Positions 10,961-22,999 of a stretch of 64,000 nt of DNA are shown in pieces. Position 1 is the first letter of the stretch. Every line of letters starts with the position of its first letter. The notes under the pieces were generated by a model, which was not told the DNA's origin, did not search any database, and saw only the letters and a program-made list of their open reading frames with translations. The stretch comes from Paguma larvata (taxonomy: Eukaryota; Chordata; Mammalia; Carnivora; Viverridae), in contig JAINVK010001445.1 in assembly GCA_030068075.1 (NCBI GenBank), forward strand, positions 1,984,001 to 2,048,000, read 5' to 3'. The position numbers and the translations under genes were made by a program.

Positions 10961-12835
10961 GTTCCCCATGCCATTTCCCAGGCAATGGTGGGATAACAGA
11001 AGGGGATTCTCAACTCTATCCTACCCTCTGCCCACACACTCAGCCAGCAACCAAGCCAAAACCCTCTGCCTGACACGCACCCTGACACACTCCCTCAACT
11101 AAGCCTTCTTGGGGAACCACTACCCTGTTGTGGCCTCCAGACCTTTCTCAGAATAGGACTTAATCCTAACCCTAGCCATGGCTCTGGCCCTAAGAGGGTC
11201 CACCAAGTAGGTGTGAGGAAAGAAGTGACTTGAGGCCCTTGACTGGCGAAGAACTGCTCAGTGAGAAAGCTTGATTATCACCATGACATTTCCATGCGAG
11301 GCCTGGGCCTGCAGAAGATCACCTGGCCCACAGAGTTAGCCAGCTCTTGAAGTCAGACCCTAAGCCTATCCCATGCCCTTTGAGTGCCTTCCATTCAGCT
11401 GTCAGGGGAGAGTTCTGCACTCCTGGACTCATGCCCTGCCCTCTCCCAGAACCTAAACCTAACCCTAGTCATGGATCTGGCCTCTAGAGGGGTCAAGCCC
11501 CAGCTGTGGGCCAGGAATGGAACTGGTGCTCACGGCCACCTGACATTTCTTCAGTAAAACCACAAGTTCACAACAACATGTACAAGGCTGGGATGGGCCT
11601 GCGGAAGCTAATTGTGAGCCCAATCCTCGGCTTTGCTGAGATTATTGGCTAGAACCTGAAACCAAACGCTAATCCTGACCAGAACACTATCACAAACTCT
11701 CAACTCAGCCCTCTGGGCAGATCACTGAATGCTGCTGTTTCAGAGGCTGTGCCCTCCCTCGGCTGGATCTTAACCCTAGCCATGGTTCATGCCCTCAGCA
11801 GGACCACCCACTAGGTGTCAGCAAAGAACAGAATGCGGGCCCATGCCAGACACAGGATGATTCAGTGAGAAGCACAGAGGTTCCCCATGCCATTGCCAAG
11901 GCAATGGTGAGGCTACAGAAGGGGATTCTCATCTCAATTCCACCCAGGGCCCATACACTCGGTCAGACCCCAAGCAAAAACCCTCAGCCTGACATGCACC
12001 CTGACCCTCTCCCTCAACTCAGCCATCCTATGGAACCACTGCCCTGCTGTTGCTTCTGATCCTGTCTCAGCCCAGGACGTAACCCTTACCATAGCCTTGT
12101 CTTTGGGCTCATGTTACCGCCTCCTGGCTCTGAGGAATGGTTGGACTTGAGGCTCCTGACCAGTGCCAAATTCATCAGGGAGGAAGGTGGAAGATCACCA
12201 TGACATTTCCATGTCTGGGATGGAGTTCTAGGAAGGGATCGAGAGCTAAAACTTAAGATTGTCCTACACGATCGGCCAACCTGTGAACCCAACCTTAAGC
12301 CTGACCTGCACCCTCCCATGTGCTGTAAATTCATCCCACCATGGAGATCACTGCAGTGCTGACAGTTAGCCTCCTGCTACCATAGGGAAACAAACTCTAA
12401 CCCTAGCCATGGTTCTGGCCCTAAGAGGGTCCACCAAGCAGGTGTGAGAAGAGAAGTGACTTGGGGCCCTTGACTGGTGTGGAAACGCTCAGAGAGAAAG
12501 CCTGATGTTCACTATGATATTTCCATGGAGGCTTGGGCCTGTAGAAGGAGATCCTGAGCCAAAGCCACCACCTGGCCCACAGAGGAAGCCAGGCCTTGAG
12601 GCCAGATCCTAATCCTCACTTGTGCTATTAAGCGCCCTCCACTCAGCCCTTGGGGGAGAGCCCTGCTTGTCTGTTGGTTCATCCCCTGCCTCCTCACAGG
12701 ACCTAAACCGAACCCTAGCCATGAATGTGGGCTTAGGAGCACCATGCTCCACCTGTGGGCCAGGAACAGAACTGGTGCTCATGGCTACATGAGATTTCTT
12801 CAGTGAGGAAGCCAAAAGTTCCTCATGACATTTTC

Positions 12836-13829
12836 TGTTGGGAGCCATCGTGGGCACATGGATGACACTCTTCCTGTGGGAAAAGGCAAATGTTGCAAGG
12901 CTCCTACCACCAAATTGGCACCCAATTCCATCTCCTTCTAATATATATATATATATAATCTTTCAGGATTGGATTTCTTGAATGCCCTTGTTGGCCTTAG
13001 GGATGTAATGCTCTTTTGTTTTATGGCATTTAAATAAAAAGGAAGGACCTGGAGTGTGATGCTTTGATGGATTTACATCCGAATGAGAGTAGCATAGTTA
13101 GAAGCAGCCAAGAAGTCACCTCTTGGGGACAAGTTACACAAATTGATAGCTGTTTTGGGCTGGCTAAATATTAATGTAATTTATGTAAAGGTTTGGCCCC
13201 TATTATGTAAATTCACTCATTCATAAGCAAAGGAACTTAGAAAAGCCTTAGGAATTACATCTTTACCAGGAGAGTTACGCTTCCCTCATTGTCGTTTAGG
13301 AAGCTAGGCGGAATGACTCTTAAGCTTTCTATAGACAGTTAACATAGGTATTAAGATGATAATGTATGTGCCCTCTGTATACTGAGACTTAGGTAACAAA
13401 GATGACAACTGCAGCTTGCTTCATAAACATCCTGTTTTATCCCCCTGTCACAAATTTACTTTATCCTACTTCAAAGACAGCATATGTTAATTAACTTAGG
13501 AGCAGAATCACAAAACAGCTAAGATAAGAATTGTTTCCTTTATGATCTAGAAAAGAATGATGTAAAACAACTTGCAAGATTGAGGAAATCGCCTCCTTGC
13601 TGATAAAAACACATTTTTCTTCAAATTATGCTTACTGATGTAATGTCACTCTTTGATGTAATGTCATTTACTACTTTTAAGTAAATACACTGAGACCAGC
13701 ATAGCAGAAATGCCAGAATTTCCAGAGATGCCGACTTGATGATCAGACTACATCTAGTGCTTTCTCATTCCTTTTGCTGACCGTCCATCCTTTGGAGACA
13801 CCTGGACTCACCGGAGCTGGACTCCAGCA
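12836..13829 (+). mobile_element. Solo LTR, class II (ERV2)-like, plus
   Basis: This 994-bp LTR starts TGTTGGGAGCC and ends CTCCAGCA, the canonical TG...CA termini. It is flanked by a perfect 6-bp target duplication ATTTTC (12830-12835 and 13830-13835), the length expected for class II ERVs. It interrupts a D-type satellite monomer, whose sequence resumes exactly after the duplication. It is the same family as 10009-10960 in the opposite orientation. The inverted homology was followed through TTGGGGAYARNTTRCACAAA and GATGTAATGTCATTTACTAC. No internal genes remain. Confidence 0.88.
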
Positions 13830-14846
13830 ATTTTCAAGGTTGGGATAGGCCTGCAGAAGCACATCATAATCCCACACCTCGGATTCCTTGAGACTATTGT
13901 CTAGGTCCTGAAGGCAAATGCTAAGCCTGACCAGAACCACAACAAACACCCTCAACTCAGCCCCCTGGGGAGATCAATGCACACCTATTGTTCAGAGGCT
14001 GTGTCCCACTGAGGTTTAATCATACCCCTAGCCATGGTTCTTGCCCTTGGGTGGCCCATGACCTAGTTATCAGCAAACAACAGGATCGGGCCCATGCCCA
14101 GCACAGAGTGTTCAAGGATATCCACTCACTCTCACCACTGTTATTTAACTTTGTACTGGAAGTCATTGCCACAGCAGACAACACAAAAAGAAAAGGCATC
14201 AATCAGCAAGGAAAAAGTCAAACTTTTACTATTTGTAGCTGATATGATGCTTAATGTAGAAAACTTGAAAGCCTCTACCAAAAAATTGCTTAAACTGCTT
14301 TATGAACTAAATTGGCATGATACAAAATCATTGTACAGATCTATTGTGTATACACCAATAATGAAGCACCAGAAAGAGAAATCAAGGAATGAATCTCATT
14401 ATTAAATGCACCAAGCCATAAGATACCTAGGAAGAAAACTAACCACACAGATAAAAGATCTACACTGAGAAAACTATAGGATACTTTTGAAAGAGATTGA
14501 AGGTAACACCAACAAATGGAAAAACATTCCATGCTCATGAATTAGAAGAACAAATCTTGTTGCAATGTGTACATTATCCAGAGCAATCTACAAACTTCAT
14601 CTAATACTTATCAAAATAAGAGCAGCATTTTTCAGAATCAGAACATACAGACCTATAATATATGTATGGAATCATAAAAGACCGTAAAAAGCAAAAGCAA
14701 CAGTCAAAAACATCACGAAAGCTGGGGGCATCACAAATTTGGACTTCAAGCTTGATTACAAACCTGTCGTGATCAACAGCATGGTACTGGAACTAAAGTA
14801 GACAAATATATCAATGGGAACATCCAACAAAAATTCCAGAAATCAG

Positions 14847-15072
14847 GGGTGCCTGGGTGGCTCAGTCGGTTAAACATCCGATTTCGGCTCAGGTCATGAT
14901 CTCACGGTTCGTGAGTTCGAGTCCTGCGTCGGGCTCTGGGCTGACGGCTCAGAGCCTGGAGGATGCTTTGGATTCTGTGTCTTCATGTCTCTTTCTGCCC
15001 CTCCCCTGCTCATGCTCTGTCTCTCTCTGTCTCAAAAATCAATAAATATTTAAAAATATTTTTAAAAAATCA
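14847..15072 (+). mobile_element. CanSINE (SINEC), full length
   Basis: Complete head, CT-rich region and A-rich tail. It is flanked by a 10-bp target duplication CAGAAATCAG (14837-14846 and 15073-15082). Confidence 0.95.
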
Positions 15073-15307
15073 CAGAAATCAGCCGACAAATATATGGTCA
15101 ATTAAACATCTTCAAAATAGGAAACTGTATCTAATACAAAAAAAGGAAGTCGCTCCCTATTAGTGTCTGGAAAACTGGAGAGCAACATGAAAACAAACAA
15201 ACAAACAAACAAAAAACTGGACCACTTTCCTACCCCGTATATAAAAATAAATTTAAAATGAATAAAAGTCTTAAATTATCTACAGGGTATCATTATAATT
15301 CTGTAAG

Positions 15308-15510
15308 AGGGGTACCTGAGTGTCTCTGTTGGTTAAGCATCCATCTTAGGCTCAGTTCATCATCTCATGGCTCGGGGTTTCAGGTCCTGTAATGGGCTCA
15401 GTGCTGACAGCTTAGAGCCTGGAGCCTGCTTTGGGTAATGTGCTCCATCTCACGCTGCCCCTCCCCTACTTGTATACTGTCTCTGTCTCTCTCAAAAATA
15501 AACAAATAAT
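15308..15510 (+). mobile_element. CanSINE, diverged
   Basis: Head GAGGGGTACCTGAGTG, CT-rich region and an AAATAAACAAATAAT tail. It is more diverged than its neighbours and abuts the next SINE with no gap, so the second SINE probably integrated in its tail. Confidence 0.88.
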
Positions 15511-15763
15511 GGGGTGCCTGGGTGGCTCAGTCGGTTAGGCAGCTGACTTCAGCTCAGGTCATGATCTCATGGTCTGTGAGTTAGAGCCCCGCATCGGGCT
15601 CTGTGCTGACAGCTCAGAGCCTGGAGCCTGCTTCAGATTCTGTGTCTCCCTCTCTCTATGCCCTTCCCCTGCTAACACTCTGTATCTATATCTCTCAAAA
15701 ATATTTAAACACAAAAAATTAAAAAAAAATAAAAAAACATTAAATTTAAAAAAATTAAAAATT
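15511..15763 (+). mobile_element. CanSINE, full length
   Basis: Head GGGGTGCCTGGGTGGCTCAG at 15511, then the CT-rich segment and a long A/T-rich tail. It forms a tandem pair with 15308-15510. Confidence 0.93.
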
Positions 15764-17531
15764 CTAGAAGAGAACACAGGTAGTAATCCTGTTGACATCA
15801 GCCATAACAACTTTTACTAGACATGACTCCTGAGGTATGGGAAACAAAAGCAAAAAAGTTTATTTATCCAATAGTTTAATTGGAAATTCATGAAAACAAA
15901 CAAAAACTTCTGCACAGTGAAGGAAACAATCATGAAAATTAAAGGCAACCTATGAAACAAGAGAAAATATTTCCAAATAACATATCTGGTAAAGAGTTAT
16001 TATCCAAACACACAAAAAGTTATCGAACTCAGCACCCAAAGTCCAAATAATACAGTTTAAGAATGGACAGAAGACATGAATGGATATTCTCTGAATGAAG
16101 ACATCCAAATGGCTAATGGACACATGAAAATTTGTTGAACATACTCATCATCAGGAAATACAAATCAAAACTACAATGAGATTGCACCTCATACCCAACA
16201 CAATGGCTAAAATTAACAACACAGGAAATAAGAGTCAATACCTGAACTAACGCAATCACTGCAGAAACGTTCCCCATTGTCATTATTAGAGACGAGTTCC
16301 CTGGGCATTCAGACAAACACCCAGGGGATGGTTCCAGTGTCCCATGTTCGGACTAACAGGGCTGGTCCCACACTATGTGAAGACTCCCTAAGTCTGCAGA
16401 GCAGAGTGGCCAAGATCTTATGTGAAGACTGATTTGTAACTCACCAGAGAGGGAAGAGAGAGAAATGGGCATCTATGTTGTGCAGCCCATTGTGGAGTAG
16501 GATGAACAGAGACTCTGCAGCCGAGACTTTCCACCAAGACCTCACTTCGAGAACCCTTCATAAATAAATATAAGGTGTGACATGCTCAACTTTTACAAAA
16601 TGACATCTGTGACACAGAAAGAAACATTGGAGAGAAACATAATGTGCACACACATCACTGAGCCAAAATGTAGCTAAAGATCCTGCGCTTTTCCCTGACC
16701 CATCATCCTCCCTCCCTTCTACAAACGACCACAGGTTCATATTTGGTCTCATGCCTGTCTGTGGACGGAACTCCACTAAGAAATCAATACTGTTTGGCAC
16801 ATGGTTTCTTTATTCCTCCAGGCTCCCCCAGGAGGTGGTGGTGCTCAGCCAGTTATGAGGAACCAATTTCACGGGCTCCTGACAAGGTGCTTGGCTCAAG
16901 GCACATCTGGAAAGTATGGAGAAGGGCAAGGGAAGCAAGGAAAGCTCCTGACATTTTCTGTGCAAACTCAAGAAAGAACCCTGTTTCCACCCCTCCCCAT
17001 CCTTCTTCTCCCTGGTAACATGGCCATCAGGTTTATGAATCTTCGACCGTGGTCTCTGGGTGGTCTAGACAGGTGGGCCTGTGTAGCAAACTCCAGTGTT
17101 CAGGTGGTCTACATCCATCCCCATCCCCCTTTTTCCTTGCCTGCCTCCAATAAGCAGACCTAACATCTAAATCCTTGTGTTTCCATACGGTCCATGTGAC
17201 TCATATATGACCCATGGGAGTAAGTGGCAGCTGGAGACTCTACACATGCTTCTGGTTTTCTGAGGAAGAGGGCTGGCCTGGGCATCCCTGCTCTTCGTTC
17301 CCTGGGTTACACTGGGATGTGACAATGGAGCGGTGGCAGCCCTTTTCAAAGCCTGGGGATCAGAGCTGATTGCTCCATTAGATGCAGCAAGCACAGTGCC
17401 TAGGCTCACGGTATTTTAGGGGCCAGGAAAATGTTTGAATTCCTTTTAAAATAAGAAGAATAATAGAGCTCTAACAGGTTAAGCTATCCCATCATACTCA
17501 TAAAGGTTCATTTCATTTTTTTGTTTCCTAG

Positions 17532-17669
17532 AGGAAGGAACCCACGAAAGCCAAAGTGAAGTGATAATGCAGCCTGGAGAAGGACAGATCAAGAGAATCA
17601 CAGATTTACCAGGCCTGGTGTCACTTAGCCACAGAATCAATACCAGCAGTCCCCTGATGATACCCTTAG
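17532..17669 (+). other. Exon-like block (138 bp), unassigned
   Basis: A strong polypyrimidine tract ending TTTGTTTCCTAG precedes an open 138-bp block, followed by a GTGACA donor-like site. The open frame includes EVIMQPGEGQIKRITDLPG and VSLSHRINTSSPLM. I cannot match it to a gene. A processed-gene relic or chance are both possible, and the opposite-strand block at 17892-17982 argues against a simple single gene. Confidence 0.25.
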
Positions 17670-17891
17670 GTGACACATTAAAATGTCTCTTTTGAAAACC
17701 TATGGAAATCAGCCTATTTCAGGAAGCTAAGTTCATGTCCCCTCAGATGGACTTTTTGTGAGGTTGAAGACCTTTTCCTTCTTCAGAGGATCTGAGTGTA
17801 AGGAGGTGAGGGTGGTTTCCTCACATTCCTGGCATGTCAGTTCACCAGAACCTCCCAGGCCCAGCACCACCTCCCCAAGCACTGCACCCAC

Positions 17892-17982
17892 CTGGGACTT
17901 TCTTCCAGTGGGGCTTTTGGAACTTCACATTTAGGGCTGCTATCTCTTCTTCCAGTTGCTCTATTTCATCTTCTAGTTTCTT
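17892..17982 (-). other. Exon-like block (91 bp) encoding a short coiled coil, unassigned
   Basis: On the minus strand TGTTCACAG precedes an open block and GTGGGT follows it. The frame reads KKLEDEIEQLEEEIAALNV then KFQKPHWKKVP, with hydrophobic residues at heptad spacing and strong acidic-basic patterning. This is more protein-like than most frames in the window. No companion exon was identified. Confidence 0.3.
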
Positions 17983-18264
17983 CTGTGAACAGCTGGATGC
18001 ATGGGTCTAGAAAGCCGGGCAGTGTTCTGAAATGTAGTCATGCATTGGCGACTCATCAGCATACAGAACACATTAAGCCTAGAGTTTAGACGAGAAAAGC
18101 TTGAGAGAGAATATAAAGGAAAACGGGATCCTCAAGAACCAAACCCTGGCACATTCCAACATTTCCCGGGAAGTTAAGAGTTACCTGGAGTGCAGTTATT
18201 CTAACCTCTCGACAGATTATATACATGCACAGCCTCATTAAGCAGATGGACCCAGAAATAGAAG

Positions 18265-18440
18265 CTGACATTGACTGAGTGCATAGTGGCAACTGGGTCC
18301 TAAACACAGTTCATCCCATGGCTCCTTATGAAAACCACATGAGGTGGGTACTATGTTAGAGTTCATTATATAGTATGAAGAGATGAACCCTAATGAGGTT
18401 AACTGATTTGCCCAGGGTTGTGCTCTCAGTGCAGAGAGCA
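18265..18440 (+). mobile_element. MIR SINE
   Basis: Core motifs 'atgaggtgggtactatgttag', 'gaagagatgaaccctaatgagg' and 'ttaactgatttgcccagggttg' correspond to the MIR core and 3' half. Strongly diverged, as expected for an ancient mammalian SINE. Confidence 0.8.
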
Positions 18441-19722
18441 ACTTTGGACTCAGGAAAGGCTGACTGCTTGACTGTGCTTCTTGCCTGCCATCCTGAGGAA
18501 AATGCAACACGTAGTGCAGACAAATGCCTGCCTGAAAGTCGTCCACTTTATCAAGAGTTAGAAGCTGAACAAGTCCCTGTGGGTAAGTCCCAGGTGCTCC
18601 ACAAACCACGGGGAAGATGCTAGAAGTCCCGCGTCTTCAGGGCCTGGAGCATTCTTCCGTTCCTGTGGGGTAAAGTGCACTCAAGCAAACACATGGGAAT
18701 TTGGGGGAGCAAAGGCTCAGGCGACAGGAGCTGATCTTGAGTCAAATAGAAGTTTGTCATTCATTCACCTAATCATCCAATATTAAGTGAATATATGTAA
18801 TATGCCTTGTATTAAAAAAAAGGCCACACAAACAGTCACTGTGGGCTGATAAATTTTCAACAACTGGCTTTCTAAAATTAAGTAAATAGATCTATGAATC
18901 AATCAATTGGTAGCATTTCTTGATTTCCATGGTCTAAGTACTTTTACCATGATAACACTGAACACAGAGTCAGGAAAAGTGAAAAACAGCCTCTCAGATG
19001 TCAATACATATAGGCTGTAACACATCATTGGATGTTGTAGTGAATGAAGCATCCCACTGGAGAAGAAAGATAGTAAACAGGCTATTACAAGGAATTGTAC
19101 TAACAGTCTTGGTAACACAGGTTCAGGACTGTCACACTCCAGTACTTGGCCAGGCAGGGACTCTTCAAGGAAGACTAACAGTGTACTTGAGATAAAAAGG
19201 ATCAGGGAAAAGTAGACAGGATGAGGCAGGTGAATTTGGGAGTTGTATGGGGAGTGTTCCCTGTCAAGGGGATAACTAGACAAAGGTCAGGAAGGGATTA
19301 CATGTGGACTGAATGATGACCTAATATGCTTGAGGATAGAGTCGGCAGGTGAGAGTTGTAGGATGAAGCAGGAGAGGCAAATGGTAGTCCCACCAAGTAG
19401 GACCTTAGAAATACAGTATAAGGGATTTGAACTGCACTGTGAAGGTGAAGGTGCCTCTGGAAACATGTCCTCTGGGAGCTGTGACTTCATGCCCACTCCC
19501 ATCTGCCCAGGAACTGGTTACCTCCATCTGCATTCAATGCATGGTCCACCCAACAATGGAAAAGGAGCACACACACTGGGTCTTGGTAAGTACACTGTCC
19601 TGTTCAGTGGGATGGTGCTTTATGGTACAGGCACTTAATAGTTTAAAGAAAGAACTTGGTTGGATAGCTCCTGTTCAACTACAACTCTAGGCTGCATAGC
19701 AATAGATTGAGTTTGTTTATTT
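18441..19722. other. Unassigned sequence between MIR and L1
   Basis: No gene recognised. A near-consensus splice donor (GTGG|GTAAGT at 18583) follows an open frame of about 30 codons, but no convincing acceptor was seen. Otherwise nothing stands out. Confidence 0.45.
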
Positions 19723-19734
19723 AAATGTGGCCTG
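19723..19734 (+). repeat. L1 target-site duplication, left
   Basis: AAATGTGGCCTG, identical to 22506-22517. It defines the exact left limit of the inserted L1. Confidence 0.95.
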
Positions 19735-22505
19735 ACCTGTCCACTTTTTCCAGCACCACTTTCTGAAGAGACTGTCTTTATTCCATTGAATATTCTTTCC
19801 TGCTTTGTCAACGATGAGTTGGCCATACATTTATGGGTCCATTTCTGGAATGTGTGTTGTGTTCCATTGATCTCAGTGTCTGTTCTTGTGCCAGTACCAA
19901 ACTGTCTTGACAATCATAGCTTTGTAATACAGCTTGAAGTCTGGGATTATGATGCTTCCTTCCTTGGTTTTCTTTTTCAAGATTGCTTTGCTATCCATCG
20001 TCTTTTTTGGTTCCATATAAATTTTAGGATTGATTTTTCTAGCTCTGTGAAGAATGCTGGTGTTATTTTGATAGGGATTGCATTGAATATGTATGTAGGT
20101 TGATTCAGGTAGTACTGATATTTTAACAATATTTGTTCTTCCTATCCAGCAGCATGGAATATTTTTCCATTTCTTTGTGTCTTCAATTTCTTTCATCATC
20201 TCTCTATAGTATTCATTGTATAGATTTTTCACCTCTTTGATTAGATATATTCCTACGAATTTTATGGTTTTCAGTACAATTGTAAATGGGATTGATTCCT
20301 TGATTTCTCTTTCTGTTGCTTCATTGTTGGTGTATAGGAATGCAACTGATTTCTGTGCATTGATTTTATATCCTGCCACTTTGCTGAATACACGGATCAG
20401 TTCTAGCAGATTTTTGGTGGAATCTTTTGGGTTTTCAATATAGAGGATCATGTCATTGGCAAAGAGTGAAAGTTTGCCACCTCCCGACAAATTTGGATGC
20501 CTTTTATTTCTTTGTGTTGTTTGATTGCTGAGGCTAAGACGTCCAATACTATGTTGAATAACAGTGGTGAGACTGGACATCCCTGTCTGTTCCTGACCAT
20601 AGGGGAAAAGCTCTCAATTTTTCCCCATTGAGGATGATATTAGTGTTGGGTCTTTCATATATGGCTTTTTGATCTTGAGATGTGATCTTTCTATCCCTAC
20701 TTTCTTAAGAGTTTCTATCAAGAAAGAATGCTGTATTTTGTCAAATACTTTCTCTTCATCTATTGAGAGGATCATGTGGTTCTTGTCTTTCCTTTTATTG
20801 ATGTGATGAATCATATTGATTGTTTTGCAGATATTGAACCAGTCCTACAACATACGTATAAATCCCCACTTGGTCATAGTAAATAATTTTTTTGCTGTGC
20901 TATTGGATCCAGTTGGCTAATATCTTGTAGAGGATTTTAGCATCCATGTTCATCAGGGAGATTGATATATAATTTTCTTTTTTGTTGAGTCTTTGTCTGG
21001 TTTTGGAATCAAGGTAATGCTGGCTTCACAGAAAGAGTTTGGAAGTTTTCTTTCCATTTCTATTTTTTGAACAGCTTCATGAGAATAGATGTTAACTTCT
21101 CTTCAAATGTTTGGTAGAATTCCCTTGGAAAGCCATCTGAACCCCGACTCCTGTTTTTTGGAAGAGTTTTGGTTACTATTTCGATTTATTTACTGGTTAT
21201 GGGTCTGTTCAAATTTCATATTTGTTCCTGTTTCAGTTTTGGTAGTTTATATGTTTCTAGGAATTTGTCCATATCTTCCAGAAGAATGAAACTGATCCAT
21301 TTTCTTACACCATACACAAAAATACACTCAAAGTGGATGAAAGTTCTAAATGTAACACAGGAAGCTGTCAAAATCCTCGAGGAGAAAGCAGGCAAGAACC
21401 TCTTTGACCTCAGCTGCAGCAACTTCTTACTCAATACATCTCCAGAGGCAACGGATACAAAAGCAAAAATTAATTATTGGCACCTCATAAAAAGAAACAA
21501 CCTTCTGCACAGCAAAGGAAACAATCAGCAAAACTAAAAGGAACCGCATGAAATGGGAGAAGATATTTGCAAATGACATATCAGATAAAGGGCTAGTATC
21601 CAAAATCCATATAGAACTTATCACACTCAACACCCAAAAAACAAATAATCCAGTGAAGAAATGGGCCAAAGACATGAACAGACACGTCTCCAAAGAAGAC
21701 ATCCAGATGGCCAAGAGACACTTGACACGATGCTCAAAGTCATTCATCATCAAGGAAATACAAATTAAAACCACAATGAGATACCACCTCACACCAGTCA
21801 GAATGGCTAACATTAATAACTCAAGCAACAACAGATGCTAGGGAGGATGTGGAGAAAGGGGATCTGCTGGTGGAAATGCATACCGGTGCAGGCACTCTGG
21901 AAAACAGTACGGAGGTTTCTCAAAAAATTAAAAATAGAACTATCCTTTGATCCAGCCATTGTACTACTAGGTATTTACCCAAAGGACACAGATATGCCTA
22001 TTCGAAAGGACACAGGCACGCCAATGTTTATAACAGCACTATCAACAAGAGCCAAACTATGGAAAGAGCCCAAATGTCCATCGATGGATAAATGGACAAA
22101 AAAGATGTGGTGAATATATATACAATGGATTATTACTCAGCAAACAAAAAGAATGAAATCTTGCCATTTGCAACTACATGGATGGAACAGCAGGGTATCA
22201 TGCTAAGTGAAATTAGTCAGAGAAAGACAAATATCATATGACTTCACTTATATGAGGAATTTAAGGTACAAAGAAGATGAACAGAAGGTAAGGATTGCAA
22301 AAATAATATAAAAACAGGGAAGGGGACCAAAACATAAGAGACTCTTAAATATGGAGAACAGACAGACGGTTAATGGAGGGATTGTGGGAGGGGAGATGGG
22401 CTAAATTGGGCAAGGGACATTAAGGAATCTACACTTGAAATCATTGTTACACTATATGCTAACTAACTTGGATGTAAATTTTAAAAAATTTAATAAAAAA
22501 GAAAA
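19735..22505 (+). mobile_element. 5'-inverted (twin-primed) L1
   Basis: The 3' part (about 21284-22505) is L1 in + orientation. It starts at 'gaatgaaactgatccatttt', runs through the ORF2 C-terminus (FLTPYTKIHSKWMKV) and ends in an A-rich tail. The 5' part (19735 to about 21283) is ORF2 in reverse orientation. The two parts meet at adjacent points of the L1 consensus: the inverted part ends at 'gaaaaagtggacagg' and the direct part resumes a few bases downstream. Identical 12-bp duplications flank the whole, so it was one insertion. This is the classic twin-priming product. The element has no 5' UTR or ORF1 and cannot move. Confidence 0.95.
19873..20580 (-). pseudogene. L1 ORF2 reverse-transcriptase fragment (235 codons), inverted segment
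   Basis: This is the longest open frame in the window, inside the inverted half of the L1. It covers the RT palm from the catalytic box onward. The box reads [17 protein letters not shown] instead of the usual F/Y-A-D-D motif (minus strand, about 20446-20470), so one catalytic aspartate is lost. It continues through QKSVAFLYTNNEATEREIKE and IVGI-like thumb sequence to KEGSIIIPDFKLYYKAMIVK. It is 5'-truncated relative to a ~1275-residue ORF2p and has no start of its own. Non-functional. Confidence 0.93.
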
Positions 22506-22517
22506 AAATGTGGCCTG
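22506..22517 (+). repeat. L1 target-site duplication, right
   Basis: Second copy of AAATGTGGCCTG, directly after the A-rich L1 tail. Confidence 0.95.
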
Positions 22518-22999
22518 CTCTAGAGAACAAAGCATTTGTTAGTACAAAATACCTACTGTGCATGGACTAGATTGAGGAGTTCAGTCCCCGTGCCCTTGGA
22601 GGTCGCATTCTGCCGGGGAAGACTACAGACAGAAGTAATCAGAATGATTGGAACAGCCTGCTGGGACATGTTTGTACACACAGGGGTTGGACAGGATGGA
22701 CTGATATAGGCTAGTTTGTCAGGGGCCCTCTCTCCGAGGATCTTGAGGGAGGTCTCCAGGGGATGAAGAAGATAGAGACACCAGAGAGCACAAACTCTCA
22801 ATTCGTGCACTCATACAAAGAGGGGCATGTGAGCAGACAGCAAGAAGTTGGTTAAATATTCTTGTTTCAGTTTCATTTATGTCTTCTCTTACTTTAATTT
22901 TTTCCTTCCTTCTGTTTAGCCTGGGTTTTTTTTTCTTTTCTCTAGTTTCTAATAGTATAAGTTTAGCTTTTTGACATAGACAGTTATAAAACACTCCAC
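22518..22999. other. Unassigned sequence
   Basis: No coding or repeat assignment; short pyrimidine-rich tracts near 22920. Confidence 0.4.

Larger units (their letters stand above)
9720..14113 (+). repeat. Satellite array, ~310-bp monomer, 4-monomer higher-order repeat, + orientation
   Basis: After removing two inserted LTRs, about 2.45 kb is tandem ~310-bp monomers. Each carries a telomere-like CTAACCCTAGCCATGG motif, seen at ~11165, 11455, 11775, 12395, 12705 and 14020. Four monomer types recur in the order C-B-A-D. C has 'ccatgccattgccaaggcaatgg' (10967, 11890). A has 'tttccatg..ggcctgggcctg(c/t)agaag' (11284, 12510). D has 'aaggctgggatgggcctgc' (11580, 13836). B starts near 12195. A-to-A spacing is 1226 bp. 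The first unit lacks its B monomer, so its C-to-C spacing is about 925 bp. I cannot assign it to a named satellite; it is not an uninterrupted TTAGGG array. Confidence 0.88.
14114..16247 (+). mobile_element. L1 fragment (3' ORF2 to 3' end), plus, with three nested CanSINEs
   Basis: The L1 begins in the reverse-transcriptase region, where a frame reads LLFVADMMLNVENLK against the usual F/YADDM motif (14220-14270). It proceeds through 'gaagaacaaatcttgttgcaatgt', 'gacttcaagcttgattacaa' and 'aaaactggaccactttcctac' to 'cataccaaacacaatggc'-like 3' coding sequence near 16210. The frame has many stops. SINEs interrupt it at 14847-15072, 15308-15510 and 15511-15763. A (CAAA)n run lies at ~15188-15216. 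The 5' junction at ~14114 falls directly on the satellite. Confidence 0.88.
16248..18264. other. Unassigned sequence with two exon-like blocks
   Basis: I find no repeat family I can name and no long coding frame. Exon-like blocks at 17532-17669 (+) and 17892-17982 (-) are listed separately. Confidence 0.5.

Noticed and set aside
9720..14113. Interstitial telomere from the CTAACCC motifs
   Set aside because: The motif occurs once per ~310-bp monomer and not as a run of hexamers.
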